64,000 nt of DNA from Leucocoprinus leucothites (GCA_013368445.1 JAACJO010000005.1:1922001-1986000), one strand, 5' to 3'; positions 48,187 through 60,323 are shown, counted from the first letter of the stretch. Notes: generated by a model from the sequence alone, not told the origin. Translations and numbers: made by a program.

Positions 48187-48860
48187 CTGGGATGGGCTGT
48201 TGAATGTAGCCCATCCCTGGGTGACCATTTGCTCATTTGTGAGGGCTGTGTCACCTTGGCCACTATTGGATATCTCCACAATGAGTGCAATGAGTGTTGG
48301 CACAAGTGTGGCAGTGGTGGCCTCTGGAAGAGGGCCTGGAGGAATAGTGCCAATGAAGCAGCTGAAGAAATGGAGCCTGGCAAGAGCCCAAGTCTCAACA
48401 GAATCCTCAGTCAACCTGGAGGAGACAGTAGATGGTGGTGCTGAGGGAGGGGGGTTCTTCACCAGGTAGAACATCTGTCCACTGGCAGTGAAGGGCTTGA
48501 GGGGATGGTGACAGGACATCAGCCATGGGAGGAGCAGCTAGCTGTGACAAGACATCAGCAGCAGGCAGGGAGGAGGGGCCAGGCAATGGGATGTCAGCCT
48601 TGGGAAGAGCAGAGAACCTGCAGATGTTGCAGGGGTTATTGTATGGGTTGATATGTTCAACATTGGATATCTTGGTGATTTTGAGCTCATCAACACTGGT
48701 GTTGGCAGACTTGGTGGTTTGACATGGAGGCTTGGTAGACTTAGATTTGCACTTTCCCATAGCAATAGCAATGTAAATGCAGTAGTATTGAACTCTAAAC
48801 ATGACACACCAACAGTAGATAGTGGTGGTAAGAGATCAAGAAGGGATGTGCTTCCACTCT
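48187..48860 (-). pseudogene. Unrecognised repeat-associated coding remnant
   Basis: Minus-strand open blocks at 48802-48407 and 48519-48184. The first starts with a basic MGKCKSKSTK followed by a Pro/Ala/Leu-rich region in which LPxADVLS-like words repeat. Possibly the start of a LINE ORF1 or a host fragment; no domain recognised. Confidence 0.35.
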
Positions 48861-49088
48861 CCTGATTGACAGCAAGTCTGGGATTGATGTTTCCAAGAAT
48901 CCTGAGCATCATGGTCATATGAAGCACCTGGATCTGCAGTTCTACTGGCTCTGGGATGCTGTACAGTCCGCTTTCATTGCTCTAGAGTACATCCCCACTA
49001 GCTAGGATGTAGCAGACTTGTTTACCAAGGCAGTTCAGCCCAAGATGGTGGAGTTTGCAGTTCTCATGCTAGGATTGACTTGCTAGAA
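48861..49088 (+). mobile_element. Ty1/copia fragment (RNase H C-terminus)
   Basis: Plus-strand translation, crossing one stop, gives DSKSGIDVSKNPEHHGHMKH, then LEYIPT and VADLFTKAVQPK: the end of copia pol, where the RNase H carries KNPxxHxRxKHID and the DxxTK motif. Only about 75 codons survive. It ends at the stop at 49086-49088. Confidence 0.75.
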
Positions 49089-51230
49089 GGTGTAGGTGTT
49101 GATTTTGTTGTTTCCAATGACTTGTATACTTGTCAGATCAAGGGGGTGTATCAGATGTGCTCTGGACAGTCTACAAGTATTTGTGATTGATTTGTTAATG
49201 TGTGAACTTAGAGTTGACAAGTTTTTTTACCCATGCCTTCAGCACAGGGGCTGTGTGACGTTTAATCTGAATTTGAAAATTAAGAATAATTTCTGAATTG
49301 TCCACCCACCACAGACTTTGCCCATGCCTCAGGTGCAGGGGGAGGGTTTTCTATGTAAATCTTAATTTGTGAGATGGTTGGCCTTCCTGTGCCTAAGTCT
49401 ACATCAAGTGCCCATGTGTGCAAGGCAGGTAATGTTTATTTTTGCACTTATCAAGTGCTTAAGTGCCAGTATACAATCTGATCCCTTTTGAAATACATTT
49501 TGATTTTTAAGTGTGGGCAAGCACATTTTCTGCACTTATTGCATGTCTAAGCATCCATGCCCATGCAACATTAAGTCTGAATTTTAAACTTGAATAAATC
49601 TGAGGTAGAAGCTCTCTCCTCTCCCCATATGTCCAAATTTAATTAGTTTGTGAGATCACTGACCTCCCATACCCAAGTCCATTTACATGCCCATGCCTGT
49701 GCCCATGCTCATGTGGTGTAGGGACTTTGATCTACTTTCTCGCGCTCATCGAGCATTTAAGCGCCCACATGTGCGCGTACATTAGAGCATGGCTATTCAT
49801 ATTCATCACATAAATTTAAATTCAACTCAAATACTTGTGAAAAAAATTAATCACTACATGTGGATAAGACCCCCCTCTTTCTCATGCATCTAACCCCTAC
49901 TGTGAGTGGGTGTGATATCTAATATGTATGGTTTCTCATACCTAAGAGCCTGTGTGCATGCACAATAGCCTGGAGCTCCCATCAGCCCCAGCCTGGCAAA
50001 GCCAGATTCAAACCCTGCCCTTGATCATGGACTACATGTTGACACCATGTGATTTCTACCACTCAGAAGGAGGAAAGCAAAATGGAGACCATTAAGCTGC
50101 AGTGCCATGTGCAGCAATGCATTGTGTTAGGTGTGGGAAGGTAACCCAATAAGGGTGCTAACACCAACCACAGCCATAAGGGGGGTCTGGGATATGGAAG
50201 TAGGGTGATGTGATGAATGATGGGAGCCTTTGGCATTATTATTTCAGCATGGATATACCAAATTCACACTGACTACCAACCTACTACAAACCTGGAGAAT
50301 GAGGTGGAACTCCTATGAAATCTGGTACCCAGCAAAAGGGCTGTCCACTGTGACCATCTCTGGCCATCCACTCAGTAACTCACTATCCACATCAGTGCAG
50401 TGCAGTGACAGTGATGATAATATAGTGACTGAAGATATGGGACTATCCTCCCTTCATTACCTTTGGAGCTAGTGTATATAGATAGATATTGGGCTATGCC
50501 TGGGGGTCTGTCTGTGTACATTACTCACTGTAATTAGTGCATGTTCACTTGTCCATGGTTAATAAATTGAATCTCTCTCTCATCAGCCCTATTGATGACT
50601 TTCTTGCAGCTGATGCATGAATAAGTGCTCATTGATGTGTTCTGATCTAGCCATCAGTAAGCTTCTTGTGCTTGATGTGCACACACCCCACCCTTCAGAG
50701 CTCATTTTCTTGTGCTCAAATGCAAATTTAGTGCTAGAAGGTGTGAAAATTACCTACCACCAGCCAGTATGAAGCATCTATCAGTGTTTCAACATTGGTG
50801 GCAGCCATTTGGACCATGGGAGGCCCTGTCACTTACTTTCCCATGCCTATATGTGGCACAACACTTATAGTAAGAAAGGGTCCAGGCTACTGACATAACC
50901 TGTGGAAACTTGAGTGCTTGTCTTGGTACAGTAGTTATGGGACAACTTTGCTGACCAATTGCTGACCAATTCTGACTAAGCTTACAAACCCTTCCTCCAT
51001 GTCCTATTCTTTATAGATGCAGAGGCTGCTTAGTCAATTGTAGATCACCTGACTGTATGTTCAACTCTCCTGTGGATGCTCTCTTGACTCTCAGTCATTT
51101 ACAGTTGTCCACAGGTGAGTACAAGTCTCTATCTTGTTAATATAGTCATTTACAGTTGTCCACAGATTCCTATGTGAGTTGTGAGCTCCCTGGGCAATTT
51201 CCTTGGTTTCTAGGACCTCCTACATGTCCC
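49089..51230. other. Decayed repeat sequence without recognisable genes
   Basis: Contains many CCCATGC-like and ATGCCCAT words, a small CpG-containing patch near 49738-49785, a plus-strand open stretch of 80 codons at 50230-50472 that I do not recognise, and a near-duplicate 28-bp stretch around 51097-51160 (AGTCATTTACAGTTGTCCAC twice). No motif of RT, integrase or transposase was found. Confidence 0.4.
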
Positions 51231-51480
51231 CTATGCATCACCTTCTAACAAACCTGACATCATATCCTTCTCTATTGTCCCCTCTACCCCATATGCACTC
51301 AGTGGGTGAGTTGCACTTTCCCTCAGTATGAGTTTCTCATCAAGTTCTTGAAGAAGAATCCAGGTGCTTTCACCTTCATCAATCAAGACATGCATCCACT
51401 GTTGCTTCAAGCTCCTATGCCTGCCAAACCAAATGAAGATGAACTATATTCTTTCATCTCTTTTTTTTTTATTTAAAAAA
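51231..51480 (+). mobile_element. LINE 3' coding fragment
   Basis: In shifted frames the plus strand encodes QYEFLIKFLKKNPGAFTF and HPLLLQAPMPAKPNEDELYS, which parallels the C-terminus of the LINE at 42.85-43.2 kb (about 75 percent alike by eye). It ends in a T-rich run at 51463. It is a 5'-truncated copy. Confidence 0.7.
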
Positions 51481-51600
51481 AAATCAATGATTTATTACAT
51501 AGTGCCCATACACAGTCCACACCTACCAACATAATACAGGGCCTAAGAGTGCATTCAGCAACCCACCTAGGCCCATGTTCTCAGCTAGTTCCCAGGCTAA
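51481..51600 (-). mobile_element. LINE 3' tail, opposite strand
   Basis: The reverse complement of about 51485-51560 matches the 3' tail at 42365-42435 (AGGCCCTGTATTATGTTGGTAGG through ATGTAATAAATCATTGAT). So two LINE 3' ends abut tail to tail here. Confidence 0.6.
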
Positions 51601-51829
51601 AATGATGTAAATGTGATTCTGTGAATCAGCAGAGTTTAAATAGAAGTGATGCTTGTTTGGCTGCCAACTTGTCAAGAACAAATAGAACAATCAATGATCT
51701 GATAATGACCAGATCTGGACTTTACCCAATACCTTCATCAGCCTTTACTCCAGCAGTCAGAGCTGCAATATTCCAATACATCCTCAGGATCATTATCATG
51801 CTTCTTCCAGCTATTATCAATCAACTCCT

Positions 51830-52093
51830 CAGACTACATTCCCAGATTCAGGCAGAGGCCAAGCCACCTTGAGATTGCACAAAGATTCCTTATTATACAT
51901 CTTCATTATCTGGTGAAGCCTGAGTTGTAAAGGTTATTAATGGGCACCCTGACCAGATAGTTGTGGAGTTTGGGTTGAAAAAATCTGTGTTCTATCAACT
52001 AGTCACAGAGTTACAAGAAATAGGACTTGAGAGCTCAAGACATGTGTCACTTGAAGTACAAGTTGCAATCTGCTTGCATATCTTGATAACCGG
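51830..52093 (+). pseudogene. PIF/Harbinger (HARBI1-like) transposase N-terminal fragment
   Basis: Plus-strand reading with stops: KIPYYTSSLSGEA, then GHPDQIVVEFGLKKSVFYQLV, LESSRHVSLEVQVAICLHIL. This order (IPYHTS-type motif, GH-D, FRM-like box, SRHVSLEEQVAIFL) is the N-terminus of fungal DDE_4/HARBI1-type transposases. It stops abruptly at 52093 where the gypsy 2 LTR begins, so the rest may lie beyond that element outside the window. Confidence 0.65.
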
Positions 52094-53471
52094 TGTTACA
52101 GCCCAAACAGCATTAGCCGTGAAATCATTAACTTCAATGATATAGTCAATATATTGGGCGACTGTATAGACATTAAGGAACCCTACTGTAAGACCCTAGT
52201 GTAATATACACACTTGCGAAAGCACAGCACATTCGCAAAATAACCATTAATGATCAAGAGTAACAAGAGGCTACAGGATGATGTCAAGACTTAGCGAACA
52301 TAGTCAGGATGTGTACCCTATGACCCTTTGTGATCTTAGCCTGTAACCTGGGTATTGATCCAGTCAAAGTCTTTCTCGAAGGAACAATGACAGACTAACT
52401 AATCGGAGATCAAAGGCTTAGCCTTCTGATCCAGACAGGCACTTGTGCACATTTGCGGAAGTCCTATCTTTTTAAACATTGCTACAGCAGAAGTAGACCC
52501 TTTCACGAAAGACAGAGAAATTTCACATGGGCACCGAATGACCCACTTGATTATAGAACCAGATTAGTGGAAACTAATAGGATGCATCAGCACTTGACTA
52601 CTGACTAGTAGACATTGTTACAGTCAGGAACGAGCTTTTGCGGAATAAGACAACCATCAGCAGTGATAGAGATCTCATGATATCAGAGGAGCAGGAGTAA
52701 GCACACCTTTGCAAAAGGACGTGTCAGCACTTAAACCCCAAAGAAAACCCAGAGATACTCCTATTGGACAACCTTTCAATAAATCTTCTTTTATTATCAA
52801 CAATGTGTATGCATCATCCATGTAATTACTCCTTTAGTACTTTTGCGAAACCAATATAAACCTTTCTCAAGTGTATAGTCTAGCAAGGAATCTCATCTGC
52901 TAAGGCTACGCTTAGAGACTGTCCCACATGACATATCTGAGTGAGTAGTAAAAAGTGTATTGAGCACCCTTTGGTCATAGACCATTAAAGAATTGGAAAC
53001 CACCTTTTGAGAAAGAACATTACTGTGAGATTCATATAAGTTCAGAGTGTGAAGAAGTCTGGAAAAGACTTATAAGCTGTATATTGCATCTAGTATCCAG
53101 GAGTGGTGCTAGTCAGTGTCAGTTGTATTGTGATAGTGCCAAGTGTTAGTGAAGGTGACAATTCGTGAATACCGGTTTATTACACTTCTGCATTCTAAGG
53201 GACTTGTAGTTGTGCAGCATTGCATAACAGGGATTGTCGAGTGTCTTTTGCGAACTGGTCATTCCATTACAAACGGGTCTACAGATGACTTCCATTATCT
53301 TTCATTATCAATCTTAGCACTTTTGTGAAACATCTTTCTTTATTGATTAACCTCCCACGAACTTGTATTGAGTTTAGTAGTGTTGGTTGTTATTGTTATT
53401 AATGTTACCTATCATTCACTATCTGACTACATTCCCTTTATTACATTAACAATCACATTTCTGCCTCTTCA
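52094..53471 (+). repeat. 5' LTR of gypsy 2, 1378 bp
   Basis: Starts TGTTACAGCCC and ends CTCTTCA. Identified by alignment with the solo LTR at 45097-46452 and the partial LTR at 47649-48186. It keeps many CpGs in TTCGC/GCGAA context that are TpG or CpA in the solo LTR. It interrupts a Harbinger fragment. Confidence 0.88.
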
Positions 53472-53473
53472 TC

Positions 53474-53491
53474 TGGAGCCCACCGTGAGGG
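53474..53491 (+). other. Primer-binding-site candidate of gypsy 2
   Basis: TGGAGCCCACCGTGAGGG begins 2 bp after the LTR. A TGG start directly after the 5' LTR is the usual sign of a tRNA primer site (complement of CCA-3'). The tRNA was not identified. Confidence 0.55.
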
Positions 53492-53785
53492 AAGTTTCAG
53501 TATTCAAGGTGTTTCAAAATTTCTGCACCTTTTAATTTCACTTCAAACCGTTTTATAAAACCTTCGCATCAGCAAAAAAGAACTCTTGATTATATTATCG
53601 CTGAGAATGCAAAATTATCAGAAATTGATAACTAGAGTCATCAGACACACACTTTGCGAAGAGCAGGTGTCACAGAACCAGTGGATAACCCAGAAAGGCT
53701 GCTTTCAAGAAGAGGAAAGAATAGACAAGTGATTACATCACCTGTAACCCCACTTCCAAATGCAGTTGAACATTCTATCTACCAA

Positions 53786-55444
53786 ATGCCTACTCTAGGT
53801 TCACCAACAGACATTGAACCAAATCCATTTATCATGTCTACAGATGAACCCAGAAGGACCCTACCAGGTCATTTTGCAAATCCGAGCCCACAAACTCAAC
53901 CACAGCCAATTCGCAAAAGTCAGAACTCTACTTCCGCAAACTCACAGACTCATCAGTCACAAACTCAGAATCAAAGCATTACACAAAACTCGAACTCAGA
54001 CAGTATGCCTTCTACTCCAAATATGCCTATGCCCTCTACTTCGGGTGCCCCCAAGTGGGATGGTAGTTCAGGAACACTTAGGAATTTCCTAAGGACACTA
54101 GAACACCTATTTAAAGCAACCAGTACCACATCAGACATAGAAAAGCTGAATTGGACAACTGGTTACATTGATGCAGACATTAGCGAAGAGTGGTCCAGCT
54201 TTCGAGAATTCAAAGATAATGATTGGGCTGCCTTCATGAAAAGACTCAAGAAAGAGTATCCTGAAGTGGTCGAAGAGGAGCAAGGTTCTATGAACCAGCT
54301 TCATAAGCTATGCCAAAGCAATCAAGGCATTAGTTTAGTAGATGAAGACCAACTACTTAGTTTTAAGAGACACTTTTGCTATATTGCACAGAAGTGTTTA
54401 GAACCACCAGCTGTAACTGGGAATCATGAACTTGTCGAAATGTTTGTACGAACATTAGACACAACCTTCCAGGATTCTTTAAATGCACGACTAAGTATAC
54501 AAGGAACTGTCAAGGTCAATGCAACAGGAAAAAGCAGACAGGAGGATCCTTACACTTTAGAGGAAGTAATCAATAAAGCAGTAGAACTAGTTAGTGGAAA
54601 GACTATTGCACGAGCAATGAAGTATACCCCAACTAGCATAATAAAAAGGGAAAAGGCAGATGTCGAGTTGCGAGCGCCTATAGCTTTCACGAAAGAAGAA
54701 GCCATGCAAAAAGTGACTTTGCCTTTGCCCCCAGACATAGATTCATTGCAACAAGAAATCAATGTATTAAAAACTATGTATGAGAAACAAGAGAAAGGAT
54801 GTGAAAAGCATGAATGGTCGGTGCAGAGTGCACTAGATAGTTTGAAGACTATGATGCAGAACAATACATCACAGTCATCTAACTCATCAGTCAGGTATCA
54901 GCAGAGTTGCAAAAATGTAGCACCTCTGCAAATGACTTGAAAGTGTTATTACTGTTTTGATACTGGCCATTTGTTCATGATGTGTCCTGTAAAAGCAGAA
55001 GATGAAAAGAAAGGCTTAATTTTGGTTGAGGGATTCTCAGTTCGTTTCACAAATGGAGAAGCTATACCAAGTGAAGCCAATGTTTCAATTAGAGATTGCA
55101 TCAAGAAATATTTACCAGCTACCATAGCCGCAGTGGCTCTGCAAGAATACAATGAAGACTTTCATGACTTCTTCGATAGAGTACCAGACACCGGTTATGT
55201 AGCAGCTGTAAACTCTCAAATGACAATTCAGTCGAGACCACAAACCTTTGTGAACAAGTCCTCTCATGAAGTAGATCAATTAAAGAATAAATTATCTAAA
55301 CTAGAGGCACTGTTACAGAAAGCGGGTATTGAGGACTCGTCATCTGAGTCAGAAGAAGAAATAGAAGTCTTGCTAGCGAAGCTAGCTAAGTCATTTACCC
55401 AGACAAGAAAAGGAGAAAGCTCGACTAAGAAGTTGGGTTTCTAG
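53786..55444 (+). pseudogene. gypsy 2 gag (capsid and zinc knuckle)
   Basis: Frame 2. The frame is open from about 53636, but the first in-frame ATG is at 53786. A Ser/Gln/Asn-rich head precedes the capsid-like region (WDGSSGTLRNFLRTLEHLF, YPEVVEEEQGSMNQLHKL). A zinc knuckle CYYCFDTGHLFMMC (C-x2-C-x4-H-x4-C) follows at about 54944-54985. An in-frame TGA at 54938-54940, immediately before the knuckle, breaks the gene; the rest is open to a TAG at 55442-55444. The TGA is explained by one C-to-T change in a CGA codon. Ends in a Ser/Glu-rich linker and basic residues. Confidence 0.8.
55435..55441 (+). promoter_or_regulatory. Candidate -1 ribosomal frameshift site, gag to protease
   Basis: Heptamer GGGTTTC, read in gag frame as (TT)G GGT TTC directly followed by TAG. 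It fits X-XXY-YYZ. A -1 slip moves ribosomes into frame 1, where protease lies. Downstream RNA structure not evaluated. Confidence 0.55.
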
Positions 55445-56562
55445 AAGGTCTGAGGAAGAAGCCTGCCATCGAGAAAAAGGTTCAATTCTGAAGGCAAAAG
55501 GTTTCTGAGGACAATAAAGCAAAGAACTCAGAAGAATCAGAAAATGAATTAGAGAAAGAAAAAGGGACTCAGGGTGATAATCAAACTTCAACCACCAAAT
55601 TGCCTGAGCTCCTTTATAGAAAGGTACTGTCTATGGTGCTGGTAGTTGAAGTTCCCCCTATGCTGGCGCATTATATGTGACAATATCCTACAAAAGCGCC
55701 AGGCTACAAGTACAAGGCACTGGTAGAGGATGGTGTAGATCCACAAGAAATAGCGGAAAGAATTATGGAAAGCAAAATTAAACTCACTTCACGAGAACTC
55801 ATGACAGTGTCACCTAAGATAAGGGCAGCTGCTAAGGAGAACATTTCCGTGAAACAAGTATTAGCAGAGGAATCAAGTGACAAGGATAAAGGGACATTCA
55901 ATAAAGTAGAAACCTCAAATGAAATAGTCCCCACAATAGTAGAAGTTAATTCATTAGAAATACCTACTAAGGTACAAGGCAAGGTACTAGACAAAGATGG
56001 AAAGCGAATAGAGGCATGGACTATCACAGATCCTATCTTGCAGTATCTCAAAACCTTAGTGCCAGAAGAGAGAGATTGTCAGGTTTTCTCAAACTTATCA
56101 GAGGGTTTCGAGGAAGTAGCAGGCAGTCTGGCCTCACTAAGAGTAGTGCCGACCTTAATAAACAGAGTTTGCGAGGAAGAGGCACTTCTTGACAGTGGGT
56201 CACAAATTATCTCTATGGATAAAAAGACTGCTGCTGCAGCTAAGATTACTTGGGATCCTGCACTAAGCATTAATATGCAGAGTGCCAATGGAGGGATCAC
56301 GTGAATGTGTGGACTTGCGAAAAATGTACCTTTCACCTTTGGGGAGGTGACAATATTATTGCAAGTTCACATTATGGAACAAGCACCATATAGAGTGCTG
56401 CTAGGACAACCTTTCGATGTTATTACAGAAAGCAAAATAGTAAACCAGAAGGATGGAAATCAATATCTACATATAACTTGCCCCAACTTGAAACTCAAAG
56501 CAACACTACCAACCTATCAGAAAGGACAGTTGCCTCAGGCAGTTAGGGTAAATTTTCAGTGA
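55442..56562 (+). pseudogene. gypsy 2 protease region
   Basis: Frame 1, entered by the -1 shift. A Lys/Glu-rich linker leads to an aspartic protease with active site ALLDSGSQI (Asp codon at about 56191) and later YRVLLGQPFDV, which matches the family's second conserved turn (LLGRPW-type). In-frame TGA codons at 55489, 55678 and 56302 break it; all fit C-to-T in CGA. The frame ends in TGA at 56560-56562. Confidence 0.75.
56550..56556 (+). promoter_or_regulatory. Candidate -1 ribosomal frameshift site, protease to pol
   Basis: Heptamer AAATTTT, read in protease frame as (GT)A AAT TTT, one codon before the TGA at 56560. It fits X-XXY-YYZ. A -1 slip leads into frame 0, where the RT begins SLNDFKSIPGREV. 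Downstream RNA structure not evaluated. Confidence 0.5.
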
Positions 56563-59500
56563 GCCTCAATGACTTCAAGTCCATCCCCGGAAGAGAGGTT
56601 CCCTGTATAATAGACTTAGATGAAGATGGAAACCCATACATTGCTGAAGTATTACCATTAGAAATAAACAACTTAGTGGAAGATGAGATCCAACTACTAT
56701 TTTTAGCGAAAGGACTAGAGCACTCAAAAGCATCCGAAAAGGCACTGTTTACTCAGTTCATACAAGAGCTAATGCCTAGTAGAGGGACCTCGAGGACAGT
56801 AGTTGCAGTAAATGAAGAGCCAGCTTCAGAGGATCCAGCCCTTTGTTTCACGAAAAAGTATAAGCCAGTAGCGTTGAAAGTGAAACCTGTATTAGGGGAG
56901 CTCCCAGAACACTTTAGGATCATTCACAAAATAACAGGTGACCCTTTAGCGGAATTGCCTAAACTACCTATGCACCTGCCAGACTTTCAACCCAAAGGTC
57001 GATACACTCTTGAAAGAAAAGATAAGATGGATTTAAAGTATAATGAGGACTTCTTATGGTCTGAGGAGCGAAAGCTAATGCATTGGATGATAGCAGAACA
57101 CAATGAAGCCTTTGCTTGGGATGATACTGAACACAGTAAATTTAAGGAGGAATATTTCCCTCCTATAGATATTCCAACAGTTGCCCATACACCTTGGGTT
57201 GAGAGATCATTTAGAATACCCCCAGGAATTTATGACGAAGTCTGCAAGATGATTAAAAGAAAGATAGATACTGGTGTGTATGAACCCTCAAACTCGTCAT
57301 ATCATTCGTGATGGTTCTGTGTCATTAAAAAGGATGGCAAAAGTCTAAGACTTGTGCACAACTTGGAACCTTTAAATAAGGTGACCATCACTCACTCAGG
57401 TTTACCCCCAGCTACAGAGGAACTAGCTATGCATTTCGCGGGGCGAGCGTGTAATGGGATTTTGGATTTGTATGTGGGTTATGATGAACAAGTCTTATCT
57501 GAGTCTTCGTGAGACCTCACTACATTCCAGACTTTGTTCGGGGTGCTCAGACTGGTAACATTACCAATGGGCTAGACTAACTCAGTGCCAATCTTTCATG
57601 ATGATGTGACTTACATACTTTGTGAAGAAATCCTAGAGTATACCACGCCTTATATTGATGATGTACTGATGAGAGGACCAGCCACTAGGTATGAAAGACC
57701 TGACGGAACTTGTGAAGTCATTAGCGAAAATGCTGGCATTAGAAGATTTGTAATGGAACATTTCGAGAACATAAATAGAATACTACAGAGAATGAAGTAT
57801 GCAGGTGGTACCTTCTCAGGACCAAAAACCACTATGTGTGTGGATCACATCACAATAGTGGGGTTTGACTGTTCATGTAAAGGAAGGAAGCCTACTGCAG
57901 ATACTATTGGAAAGATCATGAGGTGGGGTCCCTGTGAAGACACCACTGATGTGAGGGCCTTTCTCAGAACTGCAGTCCAATGCCGCAATCATATACCAAA
58001 CTTTGTGACAGTAGCAGCTCTGTTATATGAAGTTGTCAAGAAAGACGTTATATTTGAATGGGGACTGATTCAACAGGAAGTGCAGGATTGTCTCAAGAAC
58101 CTGATTCAAGCATGTGTACACACTAGGAATCCTAAGTTCCCTAGTACACAGCCTATTGTGTTAGCAGTAGATACTTTGTGGTGTGCAGTAGACTACTATA
58201 TCTATCAGTGCAACGAAGAAGACCCAAAGAAAATTCATTATGTTAAGTTCAATTTGCTACTAATGGATCTGCAACAACAACATTACTCTCAGCCAAAACG
58301 CAAATTGTGCGGCCTGTTAAGAGCATTGCAAGCAGAAACATATTTATTGACAGGGTGTAGAAACTTGATAGTGGAAACAGATGCTAAGTATCTAACGGGC
58401 ATGTTAAATAACCCAGGAAAGATGCCTAATGCCACTATTAACAGATGGGTAGATTATATCAGAACAAACTTCTTTTTCAAGTTAGTACACAAGAAAGGAA
58501 AGACCTTTGGACTGGATGGACTTTTGCAAAGGAAGTGGTACCCCAGTGACCCAGTAGAGGATGCTTTTGATGAGGGATCAGATGATGATAGGGGGGACAT
58601 CACAGTAATCAAAGATGACTCTAATGATGAAGATCCGCTCTCTCTCGAAAGCTTCTATGACAAAATTGATACTCATGAAGGATATTACTTGTCAGTAATG
58701 AGCAATGAGCCTATTTATGAGACCATTCGTAAAGCTGCCAAACACGACTTAGCGAAAAGGACAGAATGGAGTAAGGACAATAAGTGTCCAGATCCAGTTA
58801 AGGTCTTTCTCGAAGCCACAACTAACTTGGAAAGAGAGGGCAATGAGGAAGAGACGTTCATGAATGAAGATGAAGACAACAAACTAGAAGATGATGTAGT
58901 CACTTATAAGAATAGGCGCTCAGAGCATGCACTCAGGCTCGATAATCATCTCAACAAGATAAGGGACTACTTAGCAAATAAGCCAGAAAAAGGTGACCTA
59001 ACTTCAATGACTAGCGAAGAAGCTAAGTTCATGAGGGCAGTATCACATTTCTGGTTAGATGAATCTGATGGTAAACTCTATAGAAAAACTGGTAGCCATC
59101 AGTATCCACAATTAGTGATACCAATAGAACACAGAATGAAAATGTTGAAGGTGTGTCATGATGACATGGGACACAGGGGAGCTTTTGCTACTGCTCAATT
59201 ACTGCAACAAAGGTTTTGGTGGCCAGAGATAGAAGAGGACACTACTTGGTATGTCAAGTTGTGCCACCTTTGCCAAGTATGCCAAAAGATGGCTCTCAAA
59301 ATGCCACCTGTAGTGACACACACACCTTCAATATTTCAAGTACTACATGCAGACACAGTACACATGACTCCACCGTCGAATGGGTGTAGCTATATCGTAC
59401 ATGGCAGATGTGCACTCTCGAGTTGGATGGAGGCACGGGCACTCAGACAAGAAAACACTAAGGCTATCGGTCAATGGCTTTTCGAGGATATAATATACAG

Positions 59501-60323
59501 GTGGGGAAGTCTAGTCAAAATTGTAACAGACAATGGCTCCCCTTTCAAGAAAGCAGTTGGATGGCTCGCAGAAAAGTATGGAATTAAAGGAGTCACAATT
59601 TCTCCTTACAATTCACAAGCCAATGGCACTATAGAAAGACCACATTGGGACCTTAGGTAGATGTTATTTAAAGTAACTGGTGGTGAAGTAAAGAAATGGT
59701 ATTGGTCACTACACCATGTAATGTGGGCTGATAGGATCACTATTAGAAAAGGGACCGGGTGTTCACCTTACTTTATGGTAACAGGCACCCATCCGACTTT
59801 GCCATTAGATGTTATTGAAGCAACATGGTTAGTCAAATATCCTGATAGGATGGTCTCTACTACAGACCTAATAGGACTTAGAGCCCAAGCGCTCATGAAG
59901 CATGTTTCACATGTAGAAGAAATGTGTTCACGAACAAACAAGGAAAAGATAAGGAGGGCTTTACAGCTCAAAAGTGACTTTAAGCATAAAATTAAAGAAT
60001 TCAACCTAGTACCTGGTAGTTTGGTACTAGTGAAGAACTCTGCAATAGAAAGCTCTGCTGATAGAAAAATGAAGCCTCACTATCTAGGACCCATGGTGGT
60101 TATTAAGAAACTGAAAGGGGGCGCATTCATATTAGCAGAACTGGATGGGTCAGTATGACAAAATAAGGTTGCGGCATTTAGGGTCATACCTTACCTAGTG
60201 AGGAGGCACATCAAGTTTAGCGAAAAAGTCAAAGACTTGCTTGACACCTCTCGCGAAGGTCTGAAACTGTTGGAAGACACAGAAGTAGAAGCTGTCAAAT
60301 TGGATAATGAAAGTGATACTTGA
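56553..60323 (+). pseudogene. gypsy 2 pol: RT, RNase H, integrase
   Basis: Frame 0. RT: TGVYEPSNSSYHS, LRLVHNLEPLNKVT and catalytic YIDDVLM (57651-57671). RNase H-like tail: LAVDTLWCAVDYYIYQ, LVHKKGKTFGLDGL. Integrase: HHCC zinc finger (HDDMGHRGAF...LCHLCQVC), catalytic Asp in LHADTVHM, Asp in VTDNGSPF, Glu in ANGTIERPH, and a C-terminal [21 protein letters not shown]. In-frame stops at 57309 (TGA), 57510 (TGA), 57573 (TAG), 59658 (TAG) and 60156 (TGA) break it; each is one C-to-T or G-to-A step from Arg, Gln or Trp. The true stop is TGA 60321-60323. All catalytic residues of RT and integrase are kept. Confidence 0.85.

Larger units (their letters stand above)
52094..60323 (+). mobile_element. 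Ty3/gypsy retrotransposon 2 (5' LTR to end of pol)
   Basis: 5' LTR 52094-53471, a primer-binding-site candidate at 53474, gag 53786-55444, protease 55442-56562 and RT-RNaseH-integrase 56553-60323. Gag is in frame 2, protease in frame 1 and pol in frame 0, so each is -1 to the one before. The order RT before integrase places it in Ty3/gypsy. Ten or so nonsense codons interrupt it but the key active-site residues remain. No 3' LTR is present before 64000, so its right end is outside the window or lost. Confidence 0.88.

Noticed and set aside
48400..48500. Host gene candidate with LPxADVLS repeats
   Set aside because: It lies among LTR and copia fragments, is disrupted, and lacks CpG like the repeats around it; kept only as an unrecognised remnant.
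53654..53785. Start of gag at 53654
   Set aside because: The codon there is TTG. The frame is open to about 53636 but the first ATG is at 53786; a lost upstream start is possible but not shown.
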